64,000 nt of DNA from the NCBI RefSeq assembly GCF_049727805.1, contig NZ_JBCNYA010000022.1:5816-69815 (forward strand), read 5' to 3'. The translations under genes and the position numbers were made by a program. The stretch comes from Frateuria_A sp049727805. GTDB taxonomy: Bacteria; Pseudomonadota; Gammaproteobacteria; Xanthomonadales; Rhodanobacteraceae. Shown one piece after another: positions 25,090 to 34,800 of this stretch (positions within the stretch are counted from its first letter, which is position 1; the number at the start of each line of letters is the position of its first letter). Under the pieces are notes generated by a model. The model had not been told where the DNA came from, did not search any database, and saw nothing but the letters and a program-made list of their open reading frames with translations.

Positions 25090-28000
25090 TCAGGCGGGAT
25101 CCGCGGCGGCGCGCGTCGCCGGTTCCGGTACCAGCTCGGCGAACAGCTCGGTGAGGTTCTCGCTGCTGAACGGCTTGCGCAGGAAGGCGTCCATGCCCGC
25201 CTCGCGCGAGCGCGCCTCCTCGTCGCCGCCGGAACGCGCGGTGATGGCGACGATGGGCAGGCGCTGGTCCGGCTCCTCGCGCTGGCGGATCAGGCGGGCG
25301 ACCTGGAAGCCGTCGACGCCGGGCAGGTCCAGGTCCAGCAACACCAGGTCGAACGACGACTGGTCGAGCTCGGCGAGCGCGCCGAGGCCGTTGGCGACGT
25401 AGCAGACGCGATGGCGCTGGCGTTCGAGCTGGCCGCGGATCACGGCGGCGACGATGGCGTCGTCCTCGACCAGCAGCACGTGCAGCGCGCGATCGACCGG
25501 GACGGACACGGCACTCGCCGTGCCCGTCCCCTCGGCCACCGGCAGCGGCAGGCGCACGCGGAAGGTGGTGCCGTGGGCCAGGCGCGACTCGAGTCCGATG
25601 TTGCCGCCCATCATGTCCACCAGCTCGCGGCAGATCGCCAGGCCCAGGCCGCTGCCGGCGCGCCGTTGCGGGCCGTCGACCTGCTCGAAGCGATGGAACA
25701 GCCGTGCCTGCGCCGCCTCGGGAATGCCGGGGCCGGTGTCGGTGATGCTGAAGAGCAGCCCGTCGGCGCAGCGCTCCGCGCGCAGCTTCACGCTGCCGTA
25801 CTCGGTGAACTTGAGCGCGTTGTGGATGAGGTTGAGCAACACCTGCTTGATGCGCACCGCGTCGCCGACGACCTTCGCCGGCAGGTCGTCGGCCAGCTCG
25901 ACCGCGAGCGTGAGGCGCTTGGCCTGGGCATGGCCCAGCTGCAGTTGCGCCACGTCGTCGACCAGTTGGCGCGGATCGAACGGTGCCGGCTCCAGGTCGA
26001 ACCGGCCGGCCTCGATGCGGGCCAGGTCCAGCGCGTCGTTGAGCAGCTTGAGCAGCATGCCGCCGGAGCGCTGCATGGCCAGGGTGTATTCGCGCTGCTC
26101 GGGTTTCAGCGGCGTGGTCAGCAGCAGCTCGGCCATGCCCATCACGCCGGTCATCGGCGTGCGGATCTCGTGGCTCAGCGTGGCCAGGAACTGGGTCTTG
26201 GCGGCGCTGGCCTCCTCGGCCAGGCAACGCTGCTGCTCGGCCAGCGCGATGCGGTGGCGCTGCGCGATGCGCCGGCGCCAGACCCACAACGCCATCCACA
26301 CGCTCAGTCCCAGGGTGATCGCGTAGGTCAGCCAGGCCCACCAGCGCGCCCACGGCGGTGCCTCGACATGGATGCGCAGCGGCCGGGCCAGGGTTGCCCA
26401 GGCGCCGCCGGCGCCGACCGCCATCACCCTGAGCGTGTAGTCGCCCGCGCCCAGCCCGGCGAAGTCGCGCTGGCCACGGCTGTCGACGTCGATCCAGTTG
26501 CTGTCCAGGCCGTCGAGCCGGAAGCGGTAGCGGTTGGCGTGCGGGTCGACATAGGAGAACACCCGCGCCTCCACGCCCAGCTCGCGGTCGCGCCAGTCCA
26601 CTTCGACCGGACCCGGACCCAGCGGCAGGTCGGTGATCCGGCCGTGCCGGCGCACGCGTACGCGCGTGAGCGCCAGCTGCGGCACGGTGGCCTGCTCGCA
26701 CACGCGGTCGGGATTGAAGGCGACCACGCCGCCCAGGGTCGCCGCGTAGAGGTTGCCGTCGGGCATCAGCGCGAAGCCGCGCGAGAACTCGGTATTGCTC
26801 AGGCCATCCTGCAGGCCGAACGAACGGAACCGGCCCGAGTCCGGATCGAAACGCCACAGCCCGTCGGTGCCGAAGATCCACACCCGCCCGCGCGCGTCCA
26901 CGCGCATGTCGACCACGCCGACCGAAGGCCAGCCGTGCGCCATGTCCACGTGCCGCACCAGCGCCAGGCCGTCGCCGTGGTAGCGGTACTGCTCCAGCCC
27001 GTCGGGCGTGGCCAGCCACAGGCCGTCGGGCGAGAAGCTGAAGGCTTCCACCGACACTCCGGTCGGGCCGCCCGGCACCGGCTCGAAGAAGGTGTGGGTG
27101 GGGTCCAATTGCATCAGGCCGCCTTCGCTGGCGTAGTAGAACGTGCCGCGATCGTCGAGCGTCATCTGCGCGCCCCACAGCATCTTGTCGTCGGCGTGGT
27201 GCATCGGCACCGGCGTCACCGCCAGCGTGTCCGGATCGACGCGGAACAGGCCCTCGCGGAAGGTGCGCACGTACAGGCGGTGGTCGGGGCCGGGCTCGAC
27301 CTCGAGCGGGCGGCTGAACATCTTGCCGTCCGGATCGACCAGGTCGGCCTTGCCGTTTTGGGTGCGGTAGAGCGCGCCCTGCACCGCCACCCACAAGCGG
27401 CCGCCGTCGCCCTCGGTCATGCCCAGCACGTCGCCGTGCAGGCCCGAAAGCACGTGCTCGACCGCACCGCTGTACGGGTCGAGCCGGTCGACCCGGCCGC
27501 CGCGCTCGCCGACCCAGACGTGCCGGTGGTCGCGCCCGCGGGCCATGGTGGTGGCGACCGAATCGCGCAGGCTGGACGGGTCGTCCGGAACGTGCGTGTA
27601 GCGACTGAAGCTGTACCAGCCCGGCGCCAGGTAGGCCACGCCGCCGTCGAGCATGGTCACCCACAGGCCGCCTTCGCGGTCCACGTAGAGCTGCCACACC
27701 CAAGTGCCGGGCAGGTTGCCGTAGAGCACCGGCCGATCCATCACCGGGACCACCGGGCCACCCGGCCGGTCCTGCAGGAACAGGCCGCGCTGGGTGCCGA
27801 TCCACAGGCGCCCGGCATGGTCGCGGGTGCTGGTCATGACGTTGGTGTCGGGCAGCACGTCGCGGGCGAAGCGGTGCGCCCGCCCGTCGGCGCCCACCAC
27901 CAGCAGGCCACGCACGGTGGCGATGCGCACCTCGTCGCCGTTGCCGTCGATGCGCCAGGCATCCATCGACTGCTCCGGATCGGCCGGCAGGATGCGGTGC

Positions 28001-28719
28001 CAGCGGCCATCCGGGTCGCGCCGGAACAGGCCGTGCGCGCTGCCGGCCCACAGGCGCTGGCGGGAGTCGACGTAGAGCGCCGCCACTTCGCCGAAGTCGG
28101 CCGGCGCCGGGCCGAGCAACGGGTTGACGACGTGCTCGAAGCTGCCGTCCTCGCGCATCCGGTCCAGCCCGTAGCGGGTGCCGACCCAGAGGCTGCCGTC
28201 GGCCGTCTGCGCCAGCGTCCAGACCTTCTCGCTGACCAGGCTGGCCGGGTTGGCCGGGTCGTGGCCCCAGTGCCGGAACTTGCCGGTGGCCGCGTCCAAG
28301 AGGTTCAGGCCGGCGTCCAGCCCGCCGGCCCATAACCGGCCGTGCGCATCGATCAGCAGCGCGGAAATGCCGTTGTTGTAGAGCGAGCCCGGGTCACCGG
28401 AAGCGTGGCGGTAGGTCGTGAACTCCACGCCGTCGAAGCGGGCGATGCCGTTCTTGGTGCCGAACCACATCGTGCCGTCCGGCGCCTGCACCGCGGTGTA
28501 GACCAGGCTGCCCGGCAGCCCGTTGGCGCTGCCGTAGCGGCGGAACTGCGGCGTCGGCAGCACGCCGGACGAAGCCGCCCCGGTCGAGGCCGCCCCAGCC
28601 GGAGCGGAGGCCGGGACGCTGGCGCCCGCCACGGGCGTACCCAGCAGCAAGCCAACGCCCAGCAGCAGAGCGGACACCATGTGTTTCCCCCACACGCCTG
28701 AAGTCCTCAGCGGACGCAT
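25090..28719 (-). CDS. Hybrid sensor histidine kinase with two-component regulator propeller
   Basis: 1209 residues from ATG 28719 (GTG 28740 and ATG 28680 also possible). A signal/anchor (MVSALLLGVGLLLGTPVAGA) leads to ~650 residues of repeated blades (GTMWFGTKNGIARFDG; GRLWIGTQRGLFLQD), the Reg_prop seven-bladed pair, then a Y_Y_Y domain (DRELGVEARVFSYVDPHANRYRFRLDGLD is spread over ~700-735), one membrane helix (WWAWLTYAITLGLSVWMALWVW region), a HisKA domain (TLSHEIRTPMTG), HATPase (GSGLGLAICRELV) and a C-terminal receiver (VLLDLDLPGVDGFQ). No separate DNA-binding domain is fused, so phosphate probably passes elsewhere. The stimulus is unknown. It is divergent from lexA. Confidence 0.9.
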   Translation of the reverse strand: MRPLRTSGVWGKHMVSALLLGVGLLLGTPVAGASVPASAPAGAASTGAASSGVLPTPQFRRYGSANGLPGSLVYTAVQAPDGTMWFGTKNGIARFDGVEFTTYRHASGDPGSLYNNGISALLIDAHGRLWAGGLDAGLNLLDAATGKFRHWGHDPANPASLVSEKVWTLAQTADGSLWVGTRYGLDRMREDGSFEHVVNPLLGPAPADFGEVAALYVDSRQRLWAGSAHGLFRRDPDGRWHRILPADPEQSMDAWRIDGNGDEVRIATVRGLLVVGADGRAHRFARDVLPDTNVMTSTRDHAGRLWIGTQRGLFLQDRPGGPVVPVMDRPVLYGNLPGTWVWQLYVDREGGLWVTMLDGGVAYLAPGWYSFSRYTHVPDDPSSLRDSVATTMARGRDHRHVWVGERGGRVDRLDPYSGAVEHVLSGLHGDVLGMTEGDGGRLWVAVQGALYRTQNGKADLVDPDGKMFSRPLEVEPGPDHRLYVRTFREGLFRVDPDTLAVTPVPMHHADDKMLWGAQMTLDDRGTFYYASEGGLMQLDPTHTFFEPVPGGPTGVSVEAFSFSPDGLWLATPDGLEQYRYHGDGLALVRHVDMAHGWPSVGVVDMRVDARGRVWIFGTDGLWRFDPDSGRFRSFGLQDGLSNTEFSRGFALMPDGNLYAATLGGVVAFNPDRVCEQATVPQLALTRVRVRRHGRITDLPLGPGPVEVDWRDRELGVEARVFSYVDPHANRYRFRLDGLDSNWIDVDSRGQRDFAGLGAGDYTLRVMAVGAGGAWATLARPLRIHVEAPPWARWWAWLTYAITLGLSVWMALWVWRRRIAQRHRIALAEQQRCLAEEASAAKTQFLATLSHEIRTPMTGVMGMAELLLTTPLKPEQREYTLAMQRSGGMLLKLLNDALDLARIEAGRFDLEPAPFDPRQLVDDVAQLQLGHAQAKRLTLAVELADDLPAKVVGDAVRIKQVLLNLIHNALKFTEYGSVKLRAERCADGLLFSITDTGPGIPEAAQARLFHRFEQVDGPQRRAGSGLGLAICRELVDMMGGNIGLESRLAHGTTFRVRLPLPVAEGTGTASAVSVPVDRALHVLLVEDDAIVAAVIRGQLERQRHRVCYVANGLGALAELDQSSFDLVLLDLDLPGVDGFQVARLIRQREEPDQRLPIVAITARSGGDEEARSREAGMDAFLRKPFSSENLTELFAELVPEPATRAAADPA

Positions 28720-28815
28720 CGCAGTCCCCAGGGCCTTCACGCTTTCGGCAAACCGCCGGATTCCCCTTCACGAAATGATGCCAAAAGCACGCCCCTGCCG
28801 CGACTTTACCCGATG

Positions 28816-28829
28816 TACTAATATTAGTA
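28816..28829. promoter_or_regulatory. Candidate LexA operator at lexA
   Basis: TACTAATATTAGTA is a perfect 14-bp palindrome placed three bases before the lexA ATG. Its position fits autoregulation. Xanthomonadales LexA proteins bind AT-rich boxes with TAG/TAC half-sites, so this is a fair candidate, but the exact box of this LexA was not tested. Confidence 0.65.
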
Positions 28830-28832
28830 ACC

Positions 28833-29438
28833 ATGACCCTCACGCCCACCCGCCAGGCCCTGCTCGACTATCTGCGCCAGTACATCGCGGCGCATGGCTG
28901 CCCGCCTTCGCAACTGCAGATCGCCGCTGCGCTGGGCCTGAAGCAGAACCGCTCGGCGCGCCTGCACCTGGAGGCGCTGGCGCGCGAGGGCCACGTCGAA
29001 CTGGTGCCCGGCCAGGCGCGCGGCATCCGCCTGCGCCAGGGCGAGCCGGTGCCGACCCTCACCGTGCCGCTGCTCGGCCGCGTGGCGGCTGGCCGGCCGA
29101 TCGGTTCGGACGCCGAAGTGCGCCGCGAGGTCGCATTGGACGCCGTGCTGTTCCGCCTCAGGCCGGACTACCTGCTGGAAGTGGTGGGCGACTCGATGCT
29201 GCTCGACGGCATCCTTCCCGGCGACCTGATCGGCGTGCACCGCACGCCCGAGGCACGCCACGGCCAGACCGTGGTGGCGCGGCTGGAGGGCGAGTTCACC
29301 GTCAAGCGGTTCGAGCGCAGGGGCGGCCACATCCGCCTGCTGCCGCGCAACCCGGCCTACGCACCGATCGAGGTGGATCCGCGCGCCAGCGACTTCGCCA
29401 TCGAGGGCCTGTTCGCGGGGCTGGTGAGGCCCGGCTGA
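28833..29438 (+). CDS. lexA: LexA-type SOS repressor linked to the imu cassette
   Basis: 201 residues. N-terminal winged helix (PTRQALLDYLRQYIAAHGCPP; SQLQIAAALGLKQNRSARLHL) and C-terminal S24 self-cleavage domain: cleavage site Ala86-Gly87 in LLGRVAAGRP, Ser121 in GDSMLLDG and Lys158 in FTVKRF. In Xanthomonas and some Pseudomonas a second LexA (LexA2) heads the lexA-imuA-imuB-dnaE2 cassette, and this gene fits that place. A palindrome lies at its start. A repeat block of ~190 bases separates it from imuA. Confidence 0.92.
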   Translation: MTLTPTRQALLDYLRQYIAAHGCPPSQLQIAAALGLKQNRSARLHLEALAREGHVELVPGQARGIRLRQGEPVPTLTVPLLGRVAAGRPIGSDAEVRREVALDAVLFRLRPDYLLEVVGDSMLLDGILPGDLIGVHRTPEARHGQTVVARLEGEFTVKRFERRGGHIRLLPRNPAYAPIEVDPRASDFAIEGLFAGLVRPG

Positions 29439-29512
29439 TGACCGTCCGTGCAGGCCGGGGCGGGCATCCATCCTTCCCGGTAGCGGCCAGCATGGAAGGC
29501 CGCGCTCCGTTC

Positions 29513-29633
29513 GCCCCCATCCGCCCTTCGGGCACCTTCCCCCGTGGAACGGAGGAAGGCTCATCCTCGCGGCCGCACGCTTTCGATCCTTCCCCCGCTT
29601 GCGGGGGAAGGTGCCCGAAGGGCGGATGGGGGA
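29513..29633. repeat. Mosaic palindromic repeat, copy 5 (family A)
   Basis: Hairpin units with internal hairpins and external arms; unlike the other copies both units carry the GCCCGAAGGGCGG-type tail. It lies in the lexA-imuA gap. Confidence 0.83.
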
Positions 29634-29679
29634 AGCCTTGCGAAACAGCCGAATCATGCGCCGTGCCCATAGCCGGACA

Positions 29680-29702
29680 GTGGGCTGAAGCCCACCCTGC
29701 AG
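29680..29702. repeat. Single REP, family B
   Basis: GTGGGCTGAAGCCCACC, the same palindrome as at 8983, 35024 and 63934, here as one copy just after family A copy 5 and before imuA. Confidence 0.7.
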
Positions 29703-29726
29703 ATACACGTCCGGGTGCGCGTGTAT
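29703..29726. promoter_or_regulatory. Inverted repeat over the imuA start
   Basis: ATACACG-N10-CGTGTAT, a perfect 7-bp inverted repeat whose right arm includes the first bases of the imuA start codon. It could be a second LexA-type operator. It differs from the palindrome at lexA, which lowers confidence. Confidence 0.4.
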
Positions 29727-30399
29727 GAGCAACGTGGTCGCCCTCGATCATCTGTTCGACGCCCGCCGCCTCTGGCGCGGTCAGCCGCAGGCGCGCGCGC
29801 CTTCGCGCCAGCCGACCGGCTTCCCGCTGCTGGATGCGGCGCTGCCCAGCGGCGGCTGGCCCGAGGCTGCTCTGAGCGAGGTGCTGCTGCCGCTGGACGG
29901 CGTCGGCGAACTCGGCCTGCTGTGGCCCACGCTGGCGCGCCTGACGCAGGCCGGCGGCCGGGTCGCGCTGGTCGCCCCGCCCTACCTGCCCTTCCCTGCC
30001 GCCTGGGCCAACGCCGGCGTGCAGTTGGAGCGGCTGCAGGTCGTGCGCGCCGATCCGCGCGACGCCGCCTGGGCGACCGAACAATGCCTGCGCTCGGCCG
30101 CCTGCGCCGCGGTGCTGTGCTGGCCGCAGCAGGCCGACGACCGCACGCTGCGCCGCCTTCAACTGGCGGCGGAAACCGGCCAGTGCCTGGGGCTGGCGAT
30201 GCGCCCCGCGTCGGCCGCCGTGCATGCCTCGCCCGCGGCGCTGCGGCTGGCGCTGGAAACGAACCCCGCGCGCCTGCGCATGCTCAAGTGCCGCGGCGGC
30301 AACCCGCCGGCGCAGCCGTTGTCCTGGCCGTTGCCGACCGGTCCATCCTCCACACCGGTCCCGGACAGCCCAGCCGCGGCCGTTCCGGATCGCGCCTGA
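29725..30399 (+). CDS. imuA: ImuA, SOS mutagenesis accessory protein
   Basis: 224 residues. It is a RecA/SulA-like fold protein without a clear intact Walker A (FPLLDAALPSGGWPEAALSEVL replaces it). ImuA takes part in DnaE2/ImuB error-prone repair. It opens the imuA-imuB-dnaE2 operon, 10 bases before imuB. The Pro/Ser-rich C-terminal tail is variable. Assignment rests on sequence pattern plus the diagnostic gene order. Confidence 0.9.
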   Translation: MSNVVALDHLFDARRLWRGQPQARAPSRQPTGFPLLDAALPSGGWPEAALSEVLLPLDGVGELGLLWPTLARLTQAGGRVALVAPPYLPFPAAWANAGVQLERLQVVRADPRDAAWATEQCLRSAACAAVLCWPQQADDRTLRRLQLAAETGQCLGLAMRPASAAVHASPAALRLALETNPARLRMLKCRGGNPPAQPLSWPLPTGPSSTPVPDSPAAAVPDRA

Positions 30400-30409
30400 G
30401 GCGCACGCC

Positions 30410-31813
30410 ATGCTGTGGGCCTGCATCCTGCTGCCGCAACTCGCGCTCGACGGCGTGCTGCGCCGCCACGCCACCCCGGACGAACCGCTGGTACTGGTCG
30501 AGGGTCCCGTGCAGCGGCGCGTGCTGCGCGCGGTCAACGCCGCGGCGAAAGCGCAAGGACTGCGCGCCGGCTTGCCGCTGGCCACCGCGCAGGCGATCTG
30601 CGCGCGCTTCGCGGTGGTCGAGCACGACCCGGCCGACACCGCGCGCTGGCACGATTTCCTCGCCGCCTGGGCCTACCGCTACGGCGCGCAGGTCAGCCGG
30701 CAGATGCCCGCCTCGCTGCTGGTCGAGGTGGAGGCGAGCTTCCGCCTGTTCGGCCAGTGGCCACGGATGGAAGCCATGATGCGCGAGGAACTGGCCGCGC
30801 TCGGCTTCCGTCACCGCATCGCGCTCGCGCCCAACCCGTGGGCCGCGCGCGCGCTGGCCGGCGTGCACGACGGCCTGGCGATCACCCACGACGCACCGCT
30901 GCGCCAGGCGCTCGGCCAGTTGCCGGTGGAACGCGCCGGGCTTCCACCCGAGGCTGCCGCCAGCCTGCGCCGCATGGGCCTGCGCAAACTCGCACAGGTC
31001 TATGCGTTGCCACGCGCAGCGTTGGGCCGACGCGTGGGCACCGACACCCTCGACCAGCTCGACCGCCTCACCGGCACGCTGGCCACGCCGCTGGACTGCT
31101 ACCAGCCGCCGGACCATTTCGAATCGCGCATCGAGTTCAACTACGAGGTCGGCGCCACCGGCCAGTTGCTGTTCCCGCTGCGCCGCATGACCGGCGACCT
31201 CGCCGCCTACCTCGCCGGCCGCGACGGCGGCGTGCAGCGTTTCGTGCTGAAGCTCGAACACGAGCGCGGCGCCGCCACCGAAGTGCCGGTCGGCCTGCTC
31301 GCGCCCGAACGCGATCCAGCCATGCTGTTCGAACTGGCCCGCGGCCGGCTCGATCCCGTGCAACTGGCCGCGCCGGTGCGCGCGCTGCAACTGATCGCGC
31401 GCGAGCTGCCGCCGTTCGTGCCGTCCGGCCGCGACCTGTTCGACGTGCGCCCGCAACAGGCGGTGCCGTGGGAGCAATTGCGCGAACGCCTGCGCGCGCG
31501 ACTGGGCGACGATGCCGTGCACGGCCTGGCGGCGCATGCCGACCACCGCCCCGAACGTGCCTGGCGCGACCACGGCGACAGCGCCGCGGCACCGCCGCTC
31601 CCACGCCCCGGCTGGTTGCTGCCGCAGCCGATCCCGCTGCGCGAGCGCGCGCCGCGCATCCTGGCCGGTCCCGAACGCATCGAGAGCGGCTGGTGGGACG
31701 GCGACGTGCGGCGCGACTACTACGTCATCGAAACCGCCGCCGGCCAACGCGCCTGGGCCTACTGCCCGGTCGGCGAGCGCGAGGGCTTCATGCTGCACGG
31801 GTGGTTCGCATGA
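30410..31813 (+). CDS. imuB: ImuB, catalytically inactive Y-family polymerase homologue
   Basis: 467 residues from ATG 30410. It has the Y-family fold (WACILLPQLALDGVLRRH at the start, LPVERAGLPPEAAASLRRMGLRK for the fingers/HhH, a little-finger-like domain) but lacks the acidic active-site residues: the usual SIDE motif is replaced by LLVEVEASFRLFG. ImuB is thought to hold the mutasome to the beta clamp and to DnaE2. Its stop overlaps the dnaE2 ATG (ATGA). Confidence 0.93.
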   Translation: MLWACILLPQLALDGVLRRHATPDEPLVLVEGPVQRRVLRAVNAAAKAQGLRAGLPLATAQAICARFAVVEHDPADTARWHDFLAAWAYRYGAQVSRQMPASLLVEVEASFRLFGQWPRMEAMMREELAALGFRHRIALAPNPWAARALAGVHDGLAITHDAPLRQALGQLPVERAGLPPEAAASLRRMGLRKLAQVYALPRAALGRRVGTDTLDQLDRLTGTLATPLDCYQPPDHFESRIEFNYEVGATGQLLFPLRRMTGDLAAYLAGRDGGVQRFVLKLEHERGAATEVPVGLLAPERDPAMLFELARGRLDPVQLAAPVRALQLIARELPPFVPSGRDLFDVRPQQAVPWEQLRERLRARLGDDAVHGLAAHADHRPERAWRDHGDSAAAPPLPRPGWLLPQPIPLRERAPRILAGPERIESGWWDGDVRRDYYVIETAAGQRAWAYCPVGEREGFMLHGWFA

Positions 31814-34800
31814 ACACGCCACCCGCTTCCTCTCCACCTGCTTTTATCAAGGCAGAGGACGAGGCACCCGCCAGAATGCCAGACCCGAGCGAACCCGCGG
31901 GCGAGCAACCCCGCGAAGCTCCCGACCCCTTCCCCAAATACGCCGAGCTCCACTGCCTCTCCGCCTTCAGCTTCCAGCGCGGCGCCTCACTCGCCATCGA
32001 GTTGTTCGAGCGCGCGAAGCAACAGGGCTACAGCGCCCTCGCCATCACCGACGAATGCACGCTCGCCGGCATCGTGCGTGCGCTGGAGGCTTCGCGCGAA
32101 ACCGGCATCAAGCTGATCGTCGGCGGCGAGTTCCAGTTTGCCGACGGCCCGAAGTGCGTGCTGCTGGTCGAGAACCAGCAAGGCTATGCACGGCTGTGCC
32201 AGCTCATCACCGCCGCGCGCCGCCGCGCGCCCAAGGGCAGCTACGAATCGTTGCGCGAGGACCTGGGCGATACCGAAGGCCTGCTCGCGCTGTGGCTGCC
32301 CAGTCCGGAGCCGGACGAAACCGAAGCCGCCTGGTTGAAGGAGCGCTTCCCCGACCGCTGCTGGCTCGCCGTCGAACTGCACCGCGGCCCCGACGACGAC
32401 ACGCGCCTGACCACCCTGCGCGCCCTGGGCGAACGCCTGGCGCTGCCGCTGGTCGCCACCGGCGACGCGCACATGCACGTGCGCGCCCGCCGCCCGCTGC
32501 AGGACGTGATGACCGCGATCCGCCACCACACCACCGTGGCGCAGGCCGGTCACCGGCTGTTCCCCAACGGCGAGCGCCACCTGCGCACGCGCCGCGCGCT
32601 TTGCGCCATCTATCCGCCCGAACTGCTCGCGACAAGCGTGGCGATCGCGCAGCGTTGCAGTTTCAAGCTGGAGGACCTCGACTACACCTATCCGCACGAA
32701 CTGGTGCCGGAAGGACACACGCCGACCACCTGGCTCCGGCACCTGGCCGAGGAAGGCGCGTGCTGGCGCTGGCCGGCCGGCGTGCCGGCAAAGGAGCGCA
32801 AGCAGATCGAAGACGAACTGGCGCTGATCCAGACCAAGAAGTACGAGTCCTACTTCCTCACCGTGCACGACATCGTTCGCTTCGCGCGCTCACAGAAGAT
32901 CCTCTGCCAGGGCCGTGGCTCGGCGGCCAACTCGCTGGTCTGCTATGCACTCGGCATCACCGAAGCCGATCCGGCAACGAGCAACCTCCTTTTCGAGCGC
33001 TTCATCTCGGCCGATCGCGACGAGCCACCGGACATCGACGTGGATTTCGAGCACGAGCGCCGCGAGGAAGTCCTGCAATACGTCTTCGACCGTTACGGCC
33101 GCGACCGTGCTGCGCTGACCGCGGTGGCCACCGAATACCGTGGCCGCGGCGCGGTTCGCGACGTGGCGCGTGCGCTGGGCATGTCGCCGGAGCTGGCCGG
33201 CGAGCTGTCATCCACGCTGGATCGCTGGAGCGGCGAGGTGCCGCCGTCGGACCGCCTGCGCGAGCGCGGCTTCGATCCGGACACGCCGCTGATCCGGCAG
33301 GTGCTTGCGCTCACCGTGCAACTGATCGGCTTCCCGCGCCATCTCTCCCAGCACCCGGGCGGCTTCATGATTTCCGAGCATCCGCTCTCGACGCTGGTGC
33401 CGGTGGAGAACACCGCGATGGACGGTCGCACGGTGATCCAGTGGAACAAGGACGACCTGGACACCATGCGCATGCTCAAGGTCGACTGCCTCGCGCTGGG
33501 CATGCTCACGGCGCTGCGCAAGACCTTCGACCTGCTGAGCGCGAACGGCCGCGGCGACTACACCATCGCCGGCATCAACAAGGATAAAAAGGACGACAAG
33601 CCGACCTACGACATGATCAGTCGCGCCGACACCATCGGCGTGTTCCAGATCGAATCGCGCGCGCAGATGGCGATGCTGCCGCGCCTGAAGCCACGCGAGT
33701 TCTACGACCTGGTGATCGAAGTGGCGATCGTGCGGCCCGGCCCGATCCAGGGCGACATGGTGCATCCCTACCTGCGGCGGCGGAATGGCGAAGAGCCGGT
33801 CGACTATCCATCGGACAAACTTAAGAACGTCCTGAAGCGAACGCTGGGCGTCCCGCTGTTCCAGGAACAGGTAATGCAGATCGCCATGGAAGCTGCCGAT
33901 TTCAGCGGCAGCGAGGCCGATGCCCTGCGCCGTTCGATGGCGGCATGGAAACGCCACGGCGGCCTGGAACCGCACCGCGACAAGCTGCTTGCCGGCATGG
34001 CGAAGAACAACTACAGCCGTGAGTTCGCCGAACACCTGTTCGAACAGATCAAGGGCTTCGGCAGCTACGGCTTTCCCGAATCGCACGCGGCCAGCTTCGC
34101 CCTGCTCGCCTACGTCAGCAGTTGGCTCAAATGCCACGAACCGGCGGCGTTCGCCTGCGCGCTGATCAACTCCGCACCGATGGGCTTCTACTCGCCCGAC
34201 CAGTTGCTGCAGGACGCGCGCCGCCACGGCATCCACACGCTGCCCGTCGACGTGCGCCACAGCGACTGGGACTGCACGCTGGAGCCCGAGCGCGACCCAC
34301 GCCTGCAGCCGGCGATCCGCATAGGCCTGCGATTGATCCGCGGCTTCTCCGAAACGACCGCCCAGGACATCGTGGCAGCCCGCAGGCAACGCCCGTTCGC
34401 CGACGTGGCCGACCTCAGCGTCCGCGCGAAGCTCGACCGCCGCGACCAGGCCCTGCTCGCCGATGCCGGCGCGCTGCGCGCGCTGGCCGGCCATCGTCAT
34501 CGCGCGCGCTGGGCGATCGCCGGCGTGGAACCGCAGTTGCCGCTGTTCCCAGGCTCGACGCCCGAAACCGAGACCATCGCGCTGCCGCTGCCCACCCGTG
34601 GCGAGGACCTGCGCGCCGACTACGCGCTCACCGGCACCACGCTGGGCCCGCATCCGCTGCGCCTGCTGCGCCCGCGGCTGCGCGCGCGGCACTACCGCGC
34701 CTCCAACGAACTGGCCGCGCTGCCCAATGGCCGGCCGGTGCGCGTGGCCGGCATCGTCACCCTGCGCCAGCAGCCGCAGACTTCCAGCGGCGTGGTGTTC

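Noticed and set aside
24502..28335. 1277-residue plus-strand frame opposite the hybrid kinase
   Set aside because: High-GC antisense shadow, rich in R, A, G and H, with no domain; the kinase on the other strand has clear domains.
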